The translations under genes were made by a program, and so were the position numbers. Shown in pieces: positions 34,320 to 44,450 of a DNA stretch of 64,000 bases. This stretch comes from Turritopsis dohrnii (taxonomy: Eukaryota > Cnidaria > Hydrozoa > Anthoathecata > Oceaniidae): contig BQMF02000225.1 of assembly GCA_027922465.2 (NCBI GenBank), forward strand, positions 310,001 through 374,000, in the 5' to 3' direction. A model generated the notes under the pieces. The model had not been told where the DNA came from and made no database searches. It saw nothing but the letters and a program-made list of their open reading frames with translations. The first letter of the stretch is position 1; the number at the start of each line of letters is the position of its first letter.

Positions 34320-34349
34320 ATTTCCTAGTTCTCTTCTGAAAGCTGGAAG
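34320..34349 (+). other. Candidate non-coding leader exon of the GPCR gene
   Basis: About 30 nt between the expected transcription start and the donor GTAAGA at 34350. The matching acceptor would be TTATCTGCAG ending 36279, just upstream of the GPCR start codon. The pairing is inferred from position and splice-site quality only. Confidence 0.35.
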
Positions 34350-36279
34350 GTAAGAACAAATTTTTGCTTATTAAACTTCATAGTTTCATTTCTTTAAGTA
34401 TTTTTTGACAAACATTTCTCTCTAACTGATGTATCAACAAGTAGTGTGTAGCAATGATTTGTTTCAAAGAGAAATACCAGCTGCAAAGGATTAATGTACG
34501 ATTGATCACCCAAGGTTTCAGGACTGCTGATACTCCCTTCTGCACATAATGATGTAATTTTCAAAAATTAAGAAGATTATCAAATTTCATGGATCATTCC
34601 ATTCAAGTTTCAAGCTTTAAATAGCTTGAACGAAAAGGAAACCATTACAACACCAGACCATTAAATTGCTATTGCTTTAATATTAGAAAGTCCTTTCAAC
34701 TTATCATAAAAAGTTATTTTCTCGATATATCTTGAAATAAAAATATTCACACAATTCTTCATATCAACACTTTTTGCAGCAAACAATAACTTAAAGTAAC
34801 CTGATAAAAAAACTCCCTTTCTCCAATTTCTTAAAGCGCCATCTTTCAGATTAGGAAATAGCTATCAAATTGGGAATATATTTCCGAAGTTTTCGGAAGT
34901 TCCAGATTAATGAAAGTTTAAAGTGTTTTTCCTTTATTGCAATATTTTCAATTTTATTTGGTTCCAGGAAGTGTCATGCTTTCATGCACAATTTCTTGTA
35001 GAATTTCTTATGACAACAATTCGTGTAATTCCAATCAAGGATACAAATGTTCATGAACCACTAGAAGATTTTCTGCATATATGCAAAAATATAGTCGACT
35101 TTCGATAATTCAAACATTTGATTTCTCGAAATCCTCAATAACTCCAATTTTTCGATCCCTTGATATAATAATTAGCATAATGTTTACCAATTTCGGCTCT
35201 CTAAAACTCGAACTGTCAACAACCCGAACTATTTTCCTCTTTCCCTGACAGTTCCAGTTTTCGAGAAACGACTTAGATATAAATGTCAGGCGAGGTATTT
35301 TATTATTGTTATCCCAAATTTTGTCCTGCAAAAAAATGAACTTACACGAAAATCGCATGTCGCGAAAGTACGTTTCTAAGATAATTCCTTTCTATGCTTT
35401 TAAAGTATATAAATAAAGACAAGAATGAATATTCATATGAACATAAATATAAAATGTAAAATGAAATATGATTAAGCAAAACGGTGATACAATTAATTAG
35501 TGGAACTATCAAGGTGTTACAATTGAATTATTCAAAATTACAGAAACAATAACATTGATCGGCTCATAAGAAGCTAAAAATAAAACACTTCAAAGGAAGC
35601 ACGAAACACAAAAGTGCGAAGGCTCGAAAAAGTCGTACTGAAAACAAACAGTAAAAGACGGATGTAATGGTTTATTCCTCGTTACTCATCTTCCTTTCTG
35701 AATGCATTAAACACGCTCTACAATAGTTTCTCTTTTGGACTAATGAACCGCCTAACTAACAGGTACTAGAATGGCTTAACTGTAACAAAAGGGTATTGTA
35801 TACTGTCAAAATTAACATTTTCGTCAGAGGTTTTCTTATTGATCTTTGACACGTTTTGAAAACCTTTGTGAGAAGAAGAAGAAGAAAAATTGCAGAAGAT
35901 TACAATTTAATAAATCATCATAACTTTTCTGTTTAAACTTCATTATAACCGAGTTATTATGGCGATCTTTATGCAATTCATTGTTTTATTGTGCGTGGTC
36001 CAAATTTAAATCTAAAACTTAGTGATTAAAAGAAATTTCAGAAAAAATAATATATAGCAGTCTTTAACAATATCTGAATTATCAAATTCGTAAGGCGAAA
36101 CACATTCGGCAAACATTAAATTCCCCTTGTACGTTTAAAGATATGAAAATTTACCAATCTCAAGTCTTGCTTTGGCTAAAACATTCGTATTGATCCCAAA
36201 AAACAATTTTGGTCATATTGAGTTTTCCTTTGGTAACAATAATCAGTACAAACGTCTAACACTTTCTCTTTATCTGCAG
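34350..36279 (+). other. Candidate 5' UTR intron
   Basis: Runs from GTAAGA to CTGCAG. No coding exon seen. It contains a pogo-type MITE at about 35093-35270 and an AAG microsatellite at 35874-35885. Confidence 0.35.
35093..35270. repeat. pogo/Tigger MITE end (GTCGACTTTCGATAATTCAA)
   Basis: GTCGACTTTCGATAATTCAA followed by TTTCTCGAAATCC, TTTTTCGATCCCTTG and AACTCGAACTGTC. This is the usual TIR style of Tigger MITEs; the right end is degenerate. Confidence 0.45.
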
Positions 36280-36307
36280 GTTGAGGTGCTACAGGCATAG
36301 CTACAAA

Positions 36308-37216
36308 ATGGTTAATACAGAATGGATTTTAAAGGGACCCCTGATGCTTTCCATCACCGGAGTTGGTTTCATCGGTAATCTGATTGCTGTAATAATATGG
36401 CACCGAATATCCAAGAACAGCAAAATGCACATACCAATATTTTTCATCCTGATTCCAATTCTTGAGATGGCGGTACTTCTTTTGGCTCCTGCAAATGATT
36501 TCATTTTGAAAATGTGGCCTTGGATAAAGAATACACGAGCCTACAACATGTACTATGCCTACGCTGGTCAACCATGCAGAGTATTTTGCCTCAATTCAGT
36601 AACAGCTGTTGTGGCCTTCCTTTCCATACAACGAGCTGAGATGACATTGCGACCATTGGCCAAACTGAAACGTAACATTCCCAAAGAAACAAACATAATT
36701 GTCGTTGCTGCTTTGATTTGGACAGCTACACTTTCAATCCCAGATTTTGTAAAGAATAAGGTTATCGAAAAGAATGGAAATTACCAAATCATCTACGCAA
36801 ATGGATTCATTAAAAATCACCTCTTCGCAATTCGTTGTATTTTAGGTGCAGCCATGCCCTGTGTTACCATCTTCATTGCCAATATGCTTTTATGTTTCAA
36901 GAAAGGCTCAAAGCTGCAAAATCAGAGATCCATTACCTCTCGAGATGCAAAAAAAGAATGTGGGTCTATTTCTCGTATATTGGCACTGATCACCATCTCG
37001 ATACTGTTCTTTAAAGGATCCCGTTGCACTATGGGCTGCATCAAGTTTTCGACGTCATTAGATAAAGAAACTAAAATTACCATTCGTTTTTGGGAAAACA
37101 TTCCAATTATTGTGGAGTCATCTATTTACATTCTCCTCTACAGTATACCCAGCAGAAGGTTTCGACAGGAATTAAAAATGCTGATATTGCGCAAAAAGAC
37201 CGCAACGGAAAATTAA
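36308..37216 (+). CDS. Divergent rhodopsin-like G protein-coupled receptor
   Basis: A 302-residue single-exon membrane protein with seven hydrophobic segments (about 11-32, 42-62, 90-112, 129-146, 172-196, 220-237, 261-283). Family marks: GN in TM1 (Gly23-Asn24), Cys90 at the start of TM3, IQRA at 107-110 where (D/E)RY is usual, TM4 Trp138 and Pro145, TM5 Pro184, and after TM7 an amphipathic RRFRQEL (283-289) like helix 8. Odd points: the TM2 Asp is replaced (Glu53 nearby), TM6 lacks CWxP, TM7 reads SSIYILLY instead of an NPxxY motif, and no Cys is seen in the second extracellular loop to pair with Cys90. Probably an orphan chemosensory or peptide receptor; ligand unknown. The acceptor CTGCAG at 36279 and the ATG at 36308 define the start; an upstream TTG in the same frame is less likely. 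Frame intact. Confidence 0.75.
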   Translation: MVNTEWILKGPLMLSITGVGFIGNLIAVIIWHRISKNSKMHIPIFFILIPILEMAVLLLAPANDFILKMWPWIKNTRAYNMYYAYAGQPCRVFCLNSVTAVVAFLSIQRAEMTLRPLAKLKRNIPKETNIIVVAALIWTATLSIPDFVKNKVIEKNGNYQIIYANGFIKNHLFAIRCILGAAMPCVTIFIANMLLCFKKGSKLQNQRSITSRDAKKECGSISRILALITISILFFKGSRCTMGCIKFSTSLDKETKITIRFWENIPIIVESSIYILLYSIPSRRFRQELKMLILRKKTATEN

Positions 37217-38589
37217 TGGAGATTTCAGTCAATATAAAAAGACATTAATGGAAAATTAAAGGACACATCAACTAATAAACGTTTGTTTGTCAGAGTAATT
37301 CAATTCTATTTGTTTTAAGCGTTGAGAGCATCATATTTTATCGTATCCAAAAATTTCTTTAATATTTAATGTCACTGTTTTTTTATGTTAGTGTTACTAA
37401 ATGAATTTGTCATTATTAAACTTTACTTGTCAATGGACGGCTACAGAAACATTTTAAGCGGTAGTCAAACCCTAAAATGAAATTCCTTACCAATTCAGTC
37501 ATCAGTGATAACCTTCAGTTAGTTTTTAAACTTTTGTCATCAATAATTATTCAATATGTACGCGTAGCAATGGTTTTGAAATGTTTTATTAGTAAACTTC
37601 CTTAAATCTCCTTCATTTACAGTAACAAAATGAATAAGACAAACACTTTCATCTTCTTGGCCAGCCATCTTTTTTACTTTATTTCGTCTAAGTTTATTTC
37701 ACAGAACGAAGTGATTGGAACTTGTGTATCGATGAAAAGGTGAGAAAATTCATTCTGTTTTTTTACTTGGTTAATCGAAGAATATCGATATAACGAGTAT
37801 ATCGTAAAAATTATTTAAAATGTGACCTTATTTCTCAAAAACTGCAGGAGAAAAATTGGGAAAGTTTTTGATCTGATATCTAACTTGGCCTTTATTTTCT
37901 GAAAAATTGGTTTGGTTCTGTGAGGGAGGTCGCGAACTGACACAAATGAAGTACACGGATCGTGGTCTATATGTACATCTACTGCATCTCGTAATTTAAC
38001 ACACTGCTATCAAGAATATGGGCCAATATGGGACAATGAAACGAATCACTGACTAGTCTGTAGTCCGAACCTAACCCCTTTCACCGATGGTCTCAAATGA
38101 TCAGGAAAAAACTGTGAGGAGGGATGTTTTAAGTCGGTATTATATCACAATTAAGCAATTAATAACTTTAAGATCAACATACTTGACGAGACCAAATTGT
38201 GTTGCTCCAGAGACGTAGAAATGCACAAAAATCAAATTCATCAGAAAGGAAGTGGTGCCGTTGAGTTGAGACAAATTTCACAAGCAAAAATAAATGCATC
38301 GTAGTGGGAAAATGTTTTAAAAAGTCACTGCGGAGAAGTACATTTCTATTAAAATGTACACACTACAGTGTGTCCACCAGAAAGTGGGCACCTTGTTTAA
38401 AACACAAATAACTTTTCGAGTTTTTAACAATACAATGCGGTTTTTATACGGTTGGAAAGAGGATTTTTTTAGCTTTCCAAAAATATAAGTTGTTATTTAT
38501 AAAAATTTTTATTTTAAAGAATATTAAGCTTGTATATATGGAAGTTTGTTATTTAGCGAATATACGGATTGAGGGGGTGCAGTAGTCAG
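37217..38589. other. Intergenic with one candidate exon
   Basis: Apart from the exon candidate at 37630, no gene or clear repeat is seen. Confidence 0.4.
37630..37739 (+). CDS. Candidate signal-peptide first coding exon
   Basis: An ATG at 37630, eight bases after an acceptor-like TTCATTTACAG, opens MNKTNTFIFLASHLFYFISS and then KFISQNEVIGTCVSMKR, and meets a good donor AAAAG|GTGAGA at 37740 (phase 2). A hydrophobic core flanked by both splice signals suggests the first coding exon of a secreted-protein gene whose remaining exons are not recognised. It could be chance. Confidence 0.3.
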
Positions 38590-38861
38590 CTGTCCTTGTT
38601 GACAGTTAGTTTAGTCGTATATCAGATACTGTCCTGGTTGACAGTCTACACAGTCCAAGTTTTTCTACCTGTCCTTGTTGACAGTCAGTTACAAGTGTTT
38701 TTTCATTAGATGCTGTCCTGGTTGACAGCCTAAGCAGGCTAAGTTTATAGCTGTCTTTGTTGACAGTCAGATAAGTTTTCATTAGACGCTGTCCTGGTTG
38801 ACAGCCTAAGCAGGCTAAGTGTACATTTGTTCTTGTTGACATCATCTGTCTTTGTTGACAG
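38590..38861. repeat. Palindromic minisatellite CTGTC(N6)GACAG
   Basis: Eight units of CTGTCCTTGTTGACAG, CTGTCCTGGTTGACAG or CTGTCTTTGTTGACAG start at 38590, 38629, 38669, 38713, 38751, 38789, about 38827 (degenerate) and 38846. The usual interval is 38-44 bp. Each unit is a 5-bp stem with a 6-nt loop. Confidence 0.8.
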
Positions 38862-38869
38862 TAGGTTAA

Positions 38870-41050
38870 GGCTTAGTTGAGATGCACTCCTGATATTCCT
38901 CAAACGCCCAAAATTTTGTCTTGTGCTTTCCCTTTCCCGGTTAATCTTAAAAATTTCAAATAAAAATTTTTTTACTGTCGTTTGGTTGAGATGAGTTTTT
39001 CTTCAATATCTTTTCGAAGAACAAATATTTTATCAAATATTTTATATTAATGGATGATATGATATAAAATTCACAATATTTTATCAGACATGTAATGAAA
39101 TATACGCCTTGAAAGTTGGTGGATAAGGCATTTTGATACACACTGTACTTGAGAGTTCACACCTGGCGATTGGCGATTACGACGATTGAATTTTTTTAAT
39201 TGTCGTAATCATCACGATGTTTCATTGATTTCATTGACAAAATATAAAGAGCACACGAGGGAAACTTGAAAACCGTGCAAATGATGTCCGATTGTGCATG
39301 AAATGTCATTTATTCTATTGTGGATCATCATTCGTGTATATTGCGAATTGATAAATTCAGGTACGAACGTGGAAAACGTTAGTTAAAATATATGTAAATC
39401 GCAAAGAAATGATTCGAGTGTGGAAAGTATATATTTTTTTTTTGTTAGGTTAGTTATATTATTATGTTTCTATTATTATTTCCCAATATTATTATGATCT
39501 ATAGTTGTTTCATGTTACTTCTTGAACTAGTTTAGCAGCGTTTTGTCAGTGTTTGTGAATTTTATCATCGTTGAACAGGAGAGATTTTGTGGTAGTTTGC
39601 AATGAGTGAGGATGATGGCAGTCCAAGGGTTTTTTCATCTTTCTGATTATCGAATATCTGATCTACTGAAATATCATTGGAATAACAAAATCGCTATTCT
39701 TATTTCAATAATCAAATGTTTTTTTTCTTCTTCTGACTTACTTACCTACTAAAAACAGGTCTTAAGATGAAGTTTTCTTACCAGGCTCACAAAAAAATGT
39801 ATGACACTATGATAGGATGACACTATTTCATCAAAGGATCTGAGATGCTATTGTGTTGAGTAATAATGTTTATACTATAACAGTGAGTTTGAACCAGGCA
39901 TTACCAACAATAGGCAGTTGTTGGACATTTCATTCCTCCTCCCAAAAGTGCAGCATTTTCGTATGACTCGGTCATGGCCGTGTTAGCTGATTGTATCAGT
40001 ACTTCGTTTACTGGCACTTCTCTCCTGGGTGCAAAGAGATGTCTGCGGAACAACTCTGCACGGCGAAGAAAGGGATAGCTTTGTGGAGAACGGCGTGTAT
40101 CCAGGGTCCTCAAGAGGGTTTCGGTGCGCAGACTGAAACATCAATCAATATGCTGCATCAATTCATATTGTCTTCGTTGGCTGGATTTTTTATTGCTTTT
40201 TTCTTGAAGTAGCGAGGACAGAATAGCCCCTATCGGGATGTCTTATAACCTCTGCTCTTCAGATATGATACCGCTATACACTGCCAGAAGTCAAGTCTAT
40301 GAGTTAAGGGATTCAAAGCTTTTGGGGATCTTTGTTCAACAAGCCGCTCTAAACATGAGGAGTTAAACATTATTTTCTTCAAAAACACATTAAGTAGAAG
40401 GCATGATGTGTGTTGTGTAACAGAAAGATCTTTTTACATCCCGCTGTTAGTCTGTCCTTTTCTAAACAATGATGACATGACATGACACGTGACGTTCCTA
40501 TCAACCAATGAATCTGAGCAACAACGCTTTGAATGGTGTTTTGATGGATCGGGTTGCTTATGCGGATTTCCCTGTTTAGTTTAGGCAGTTAGGTTTTAAT
40601 GGATTTAGTCTTATTTTATCAACACATAGTGCACATTTATGGAAATATATACAAATATAGAAGTCTTTATTATTTGTCATGGCATTTGTTATTTGGTTTT
40701 TATTGTTGAGTTATTATATTTTAGTCTTTGTTACCTTATTACCTTATTTACTTACTTTTACTTATTATGTAATTGTTTTGGAATTTACTTTGGATCTAGG
40801 TTTTTTTTAATATTTCTTGCTACGACCGAATATTGTTGTTTTAGAAGAGGTTCGTATTTTAAATTAAGTGTTCGTTATTTTAAATTTTCATGTATGTTAT
40901 ATCTAATAACGTAGTTTTTTCTGATTTTAAGTTAGTGGTGCAGCTGTAATACTGTCATGCTTTTCTTTTAGGTCTATTTTGTTTTTAGCTTTTAGGCTTC
41001 AATGCAGATGAAGTGACTCATAACGAGCAGTTGTGATAAATTTCGTACTG
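38870..41050. other. Intergenic, no gene seen
   Basis: AT-rich apart from a less AT-rich stretch at 39900-40330 that may be an old retroelement fragment, but no family could be assigned on either strand. Confidence 0.35.
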
Positions 41051-41054
41051 GGAT

Positions 41055-41545
41055 GTGATGGTCTCAGTGATGCATCCTGTCAATGCATTTGTTTCTTTGC
41101 AAGGACAACTACTGTTTGCTCCAAAAATGTGGAAAAACGGCACATTGCGATGCTTGATACAGCGAGCCTATACTGCAAGCTCTAACAAGAAAGTTCTAGA
41201 AATTGAATTGAATCATTTAAAAAACGTATTTACTCATATTAATGGATATCCATACAAAGTTGTAAAACGAGTCATGATGGAAGAACACCAAAAAGTCAAA
41301 ACACAACTGCAACAACCAACTGTGCAAGAATCTGAAGAGGCGCCCCAAGTGATATCTCCCGTAATGGTTCTTCCATACAAGGGAAGGCAAGGAGTAAATT
41401 TAGTTCGTAGATTGAAACGAACAATAGACAGTATTTTACCAAATAATGTCAAATTAAGAACACTGTATAAATGTACCAAACTTTCATCTAAATTTTCGTT
41501 GAAAGACAAATCTGAAAAACATCACAAAAACGATATCTTATTATA
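41055..41545 (+). pseudogene. Penelope-like element fragment (post-RT linker)
   Basis: Reads LRCLIQRAYTASSNKK, HLKNVFTHINGYPYKVVKRV, VLPYKGRQGVNLVRRLKRTI, ILPNNVKLRTLYKCTKLSSK and FSLKDKS...NDILLY. This is the usual PLE order after the RT: AY..(A)S, LK..F...GYP, then PY-(K/R)-G...L.R.L, lPn.V..r..Y....L...F..KD and h.-(D/N)-(V/I)-x-Y, which directly precedes the GIY-YIG zinc knuckle. The frame ends exactly where the TATACTAAT element at 41542 begins, so that insertion or junction removed the endonuclease. Confidence 0.7.
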
Positions 41546-42344
41546 CTAATTCGCTTTGTGCATCCGCTTTTTTCACGCTTTCACTCTCTAAAATTTCGGG
41601 TCGCTTTTGCGGTCACTTATTCATAATGGGGTGTCAGGCCACGACGGTTAATATCTTTCTACGATTAGTATAGGGGGAAAACATTGCATTGCATTTAATT
41701 GTTTCAAATGTTTTAATTATTCGCCTTATCAAGAAACAATAGACAACAACGAAAGTATTGCGCGAAGATTTATTAATGTTTTTAGGGTAAGTACGCTTTA
41801 GAACTTTTTTGTTTGTTTGTTTTGTTTTTCTTATAGTATTAATAGGGTTTCTGCGTCATTACTTTTCAAATGATACGCGATTGAAGAAATGAATATCATG
41901 GTTTTTAATCATGACGCTCTGGGTTCGTAAAGAAAATCGCAATTGTTTACAATTCACATTTTGACACTTTTACGACTTTCGCGTTTGGCTTTTATTTACA
42001 TTGGGGTGTGGATTCCATGAACAGTTACAGCGATTTTAATCTTTTTGTTGTTTACCTGTACGCACAATTTATTTTTACTACGGCATATATCGCATCGTGA
42101 AAGATTTATTATGAATATTTTGATGTGTTTCAGATCTTCCGATTAAAAATTTTTTCTGTTCTTAACTCCAGTGTTGAACTAAATATGCTTTAGCCAGAAT
42201 ACCTAGAGATTTTTTATTAAAAGTGTGAAGAGTGTTTTTTTCTGTATTGACGTTAGATATTTTTAATCATGGGGAACCATTGCATTGCATCTTCAATTTA
42301 TACAATTTATGTAAAAAGTGAAAAAAGTGGACGCACAGCGCGTA
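41542..42344. mobile_element. TATACTAAT-ended MITE, uninterrupted copy
   Basis: The left terminus TATACTAATTCGC...GTGCATCCGCTTTTTTCAC is roughly inverted at the right as GTGAAAAAAGTGGACGCACA and GCGCGTA. The same element, inverted, occurs at 46229-51163, where it is split by a 4.1-kb insertion. No protein coding. Confidence 0.65.
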
Positions 42345-42540
42345 TTTTTTTATTTTTTTATTTTTTTTTTTTTTGATGAATTAAAACCCGTGTTCTACAC
42401 GCTGTTCAAAACGGGATACTACATTCATTCTACATTCCAAACAATTGAGGAACTTTATCATACTAAAATTCATTATACTAAGCATTTCTCTCTGTTCAGC
42501 TCACATCGATTAAAACCTGTAAAAAATTTTTACACGGGTT
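42345..42540. other. Short AT-rich spacer
   Basis: Poly-T followed by a repeat-module end (GTAAAAAATTTTTACACGGG at about 42519). Confidence 0.4.
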
Positions 42541-42542
42541 AC

Positions 42543-42739
42543 TACAATCCCGGACAAAACTTGTGGCAAAACTGATGTTTTTCATGAAGATTTCAAATAC
42601 CCCCTCCCCCAGCATCAATGTTTTGAGTTGTGTCCAGCCAGAGGTTCCAACAAACATTGATAACATTGATGGTGGGGGAAGGGGGACCTCATGACGTGAA
42701 TTTCATGCTTATTGCCACAATATTTTGTCCGGGATTGTA
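42543..42739. repeat. MITE with TACAATCCCGGACAAAA termini
   Basis: TACAATCCCGGACAAAA at the left and TTTTGTCCGGGATTGTA at the right are perfect inverted repeats and extend (TTGTGGCAA / TTGCCACAA). About 197 bp, possibly with TA target sites (Tc1/mariner-like). Confidence 0.8.
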
Positions 42740-42840
42740 GATATGAAATCTAAAAAAATTTAAAAAAATAAAAATATAAAAAGGAAATCAAATTCGTGCT
42801 GATCACGACTTAGGCTTAGATAATATAAGCCAGCAAAATC

Positions 42841-43170
42841 TCATGGGGATAAGAGGGTCTGAGCTTTATCCCGATAAAAGTTTCTCGCCTCTGACACAAA
42901 CTTTCGTAAAAGCTTTTCTTCGAGAATTGATTTAGGTAATAAATTAAAAATTCTACCTTGGTCTTGAAAAGAATATCTTTCACCGTGTTTGATTCTGAGT
43001 CCGTCTTGACTGAGTCGCTTATTTCGACCGTATTGAACTATTTCAAGTATGAGATACGTTGACCAATATCGAGAATGTAGAGTCTGATAGACGAGTTTCA
43101 CCGTACTAAATTCAAGTTTGGAATTCAGCAGTTGACAAGCATCGACATCGCAAAGAAACTCCCAAAGCAA
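42841..43170 (-). pseudogene. Possible non-LTR RT C-terminal fragment
   Basis: The minus strand encodes 109 residues with LLNSKLEFSTVKLVYQTLHS near the start and GRIFNLLPKSILEEKLLRKF near the end. The layout L.v...v.Y.tL...k followed by (F/W)N.LP.sI.....l..F is typical of the region after the RT thumb in LINE-type proteins. No catalytic motif is present, so the call is tentative. Confidence 0.35.
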
Positions 43171-43705
43171 TAATTTCCAAATAGAAAACTGGTGACTAAT
43201 GTATTTTCACAGCCTTCATAACATTTCACGCATTATTGTCCCCGCAGCGAGCGTAAGCCATAGGCGAAAGTCAGTTTTTAATTTCGTTCATCATCCTCCT
43301 CCTCATCATCATCTTACAACTTTTCATGTTGCTGTTGCACGGTCGTTGCAATTATTTGCTGACTTTTTTCTCGTTCCAAAGCATCATACTGTAGTAGGTG
43401 GAAGACAAAATGCTTTTTCGTATCTTTTTCCTGACTTATTATTATATTATACTATGCTATTTAGGAAGGTCGTATACTAAAATTTTCAAGACATTTTTCA
43501 TATTACTTTTGTGTTGTTTTAGTGAAGGGAACGAATCTGAAACTTTGCCCACTATGCATTTTATTTTTGTAGGTGTTGTTTTTAGCTCTAACAAACCATG
43601 CTCTAAAATTGTAGTTCTAAACCATGTGGCTATACTATTCTTTAAACAATTCGTTGCATTGTAAACTTGTTTAACCATGGGTCTGTCTATTGCATAATAT
43701 TGAAA
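43171..43705. other. Intergenic, no gene seen
   Basis: No recognisable gene; ACC/ATC-rich stretch at 43290-43320. Confidence 0.35.
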
Positions 43706-43709
43706 AATG

Positions 43710-43868
43710 TAGTAGAAAATATTGACCCCCGTGGTTTACGCTTATGACTAAACCTAACCCTAACCCTAACCCTGACCCTAACCCTAACAATAACAAAGAA
43801 AACCTAACAAGTCATAAACGTAAACCACCGGGGGTGAAAATATTCTAAGGTGTCAATATTTTCTACCA
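43710..43868. repeat. Hairpin element enclosing interstitial telomeric repeats
   Basis: GTAGAAAATATTGAC (43710) and GTCAATATTTTCTAC (right end) are perfect inverted ends. Further in, CCCCCGTGGTTTACGCTTAT is mirrored by ATAAACGTAAACCACCGGGG. The loop holds about seven CCCTAA units (about 43755-43788, one CCCTGA variant), i.e. TTAGGG on the other strand. Confidence 0.8.
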
Positions 43869-43875
43869 CAGAACT

Positions 43876-44450
43876 GCTTGCTAGTCTTATTATAATAATC
43901 CGCAATCGTGTACAACACACTTAACTTAGAGAGTGTTGTGTTTTTTTAAAAATTACGGTCAAGATCTTCTTAATCGTGGTCATTTTTTCGTTAGACCAGT
44001 GATAATTGACGATTAGTATAATAGTACGCGGCGTGACGTCAGTTACTTTTTGTCGTATCACGGGGGAGCCATTGCATTGCATCCCCAATCGAACGCGACG
44101 TTTTTGGGGAAATATCTCGAGAACCAATAGGGATAACTCTCGTTTTTTGGGGTAGGCGATACGGGTGACAGTGTGACGCAAAATTTGGGCCTAAATTTAA
44201 TTTGGTACTGCGGCTATGACGTCATCAAAATCTTTGATTGACGATATCTCTGCAACGGTTGGTCGTAGCGAAATGATCCAATACATTTTTTTGATCAGTT
44301 TTTCGAGCTCTACAACATCAATACACTTTCCAGTCCCGATTCCGTAATTGAAATTTTTGTTACGGGGTTCGCACACGGGAACGCGGGATTCTTGCACATC
44401 CGTTTCGAAAATAAAGCCGTAAAAAACTTTTACGCGAGTTACTAGTCTTT
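43876..44450. repeat. Terminal module of the TATACTAAT family
   Basis: Same landmarks as 3070-3690: TTATAATAATCCGC, AACTTAGAGAGTG, GACGATTAGTATAA, CATTGCATTGCATCCCCAAT, GACGATATCTCTGCAAC, TTTTTGATCAG, then GTAAAAAACTTTTACGCGAG. CTAGTCTT is present at both edges (about 43879 and 44447). Confidence 0.6.

Noticed and set aside
38590..38861. CRISPR-like array
   Set aside because: Repeats are only 16 bp, variable in the centre, with irregular and partly related spacers, in clearly eukaryotic DNA; a palindromic minisatellite is the better description.
39901..40212. Overlapping frames on both strands
   Set aside because: Suggestive of an old retroelement but no catalytic or structural motif could be named.
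42318..42575. Aromatic-rich 85-codon frame
   Set aside because: It runs through a poly-T tract and repeat ends, with no recognisable domain.
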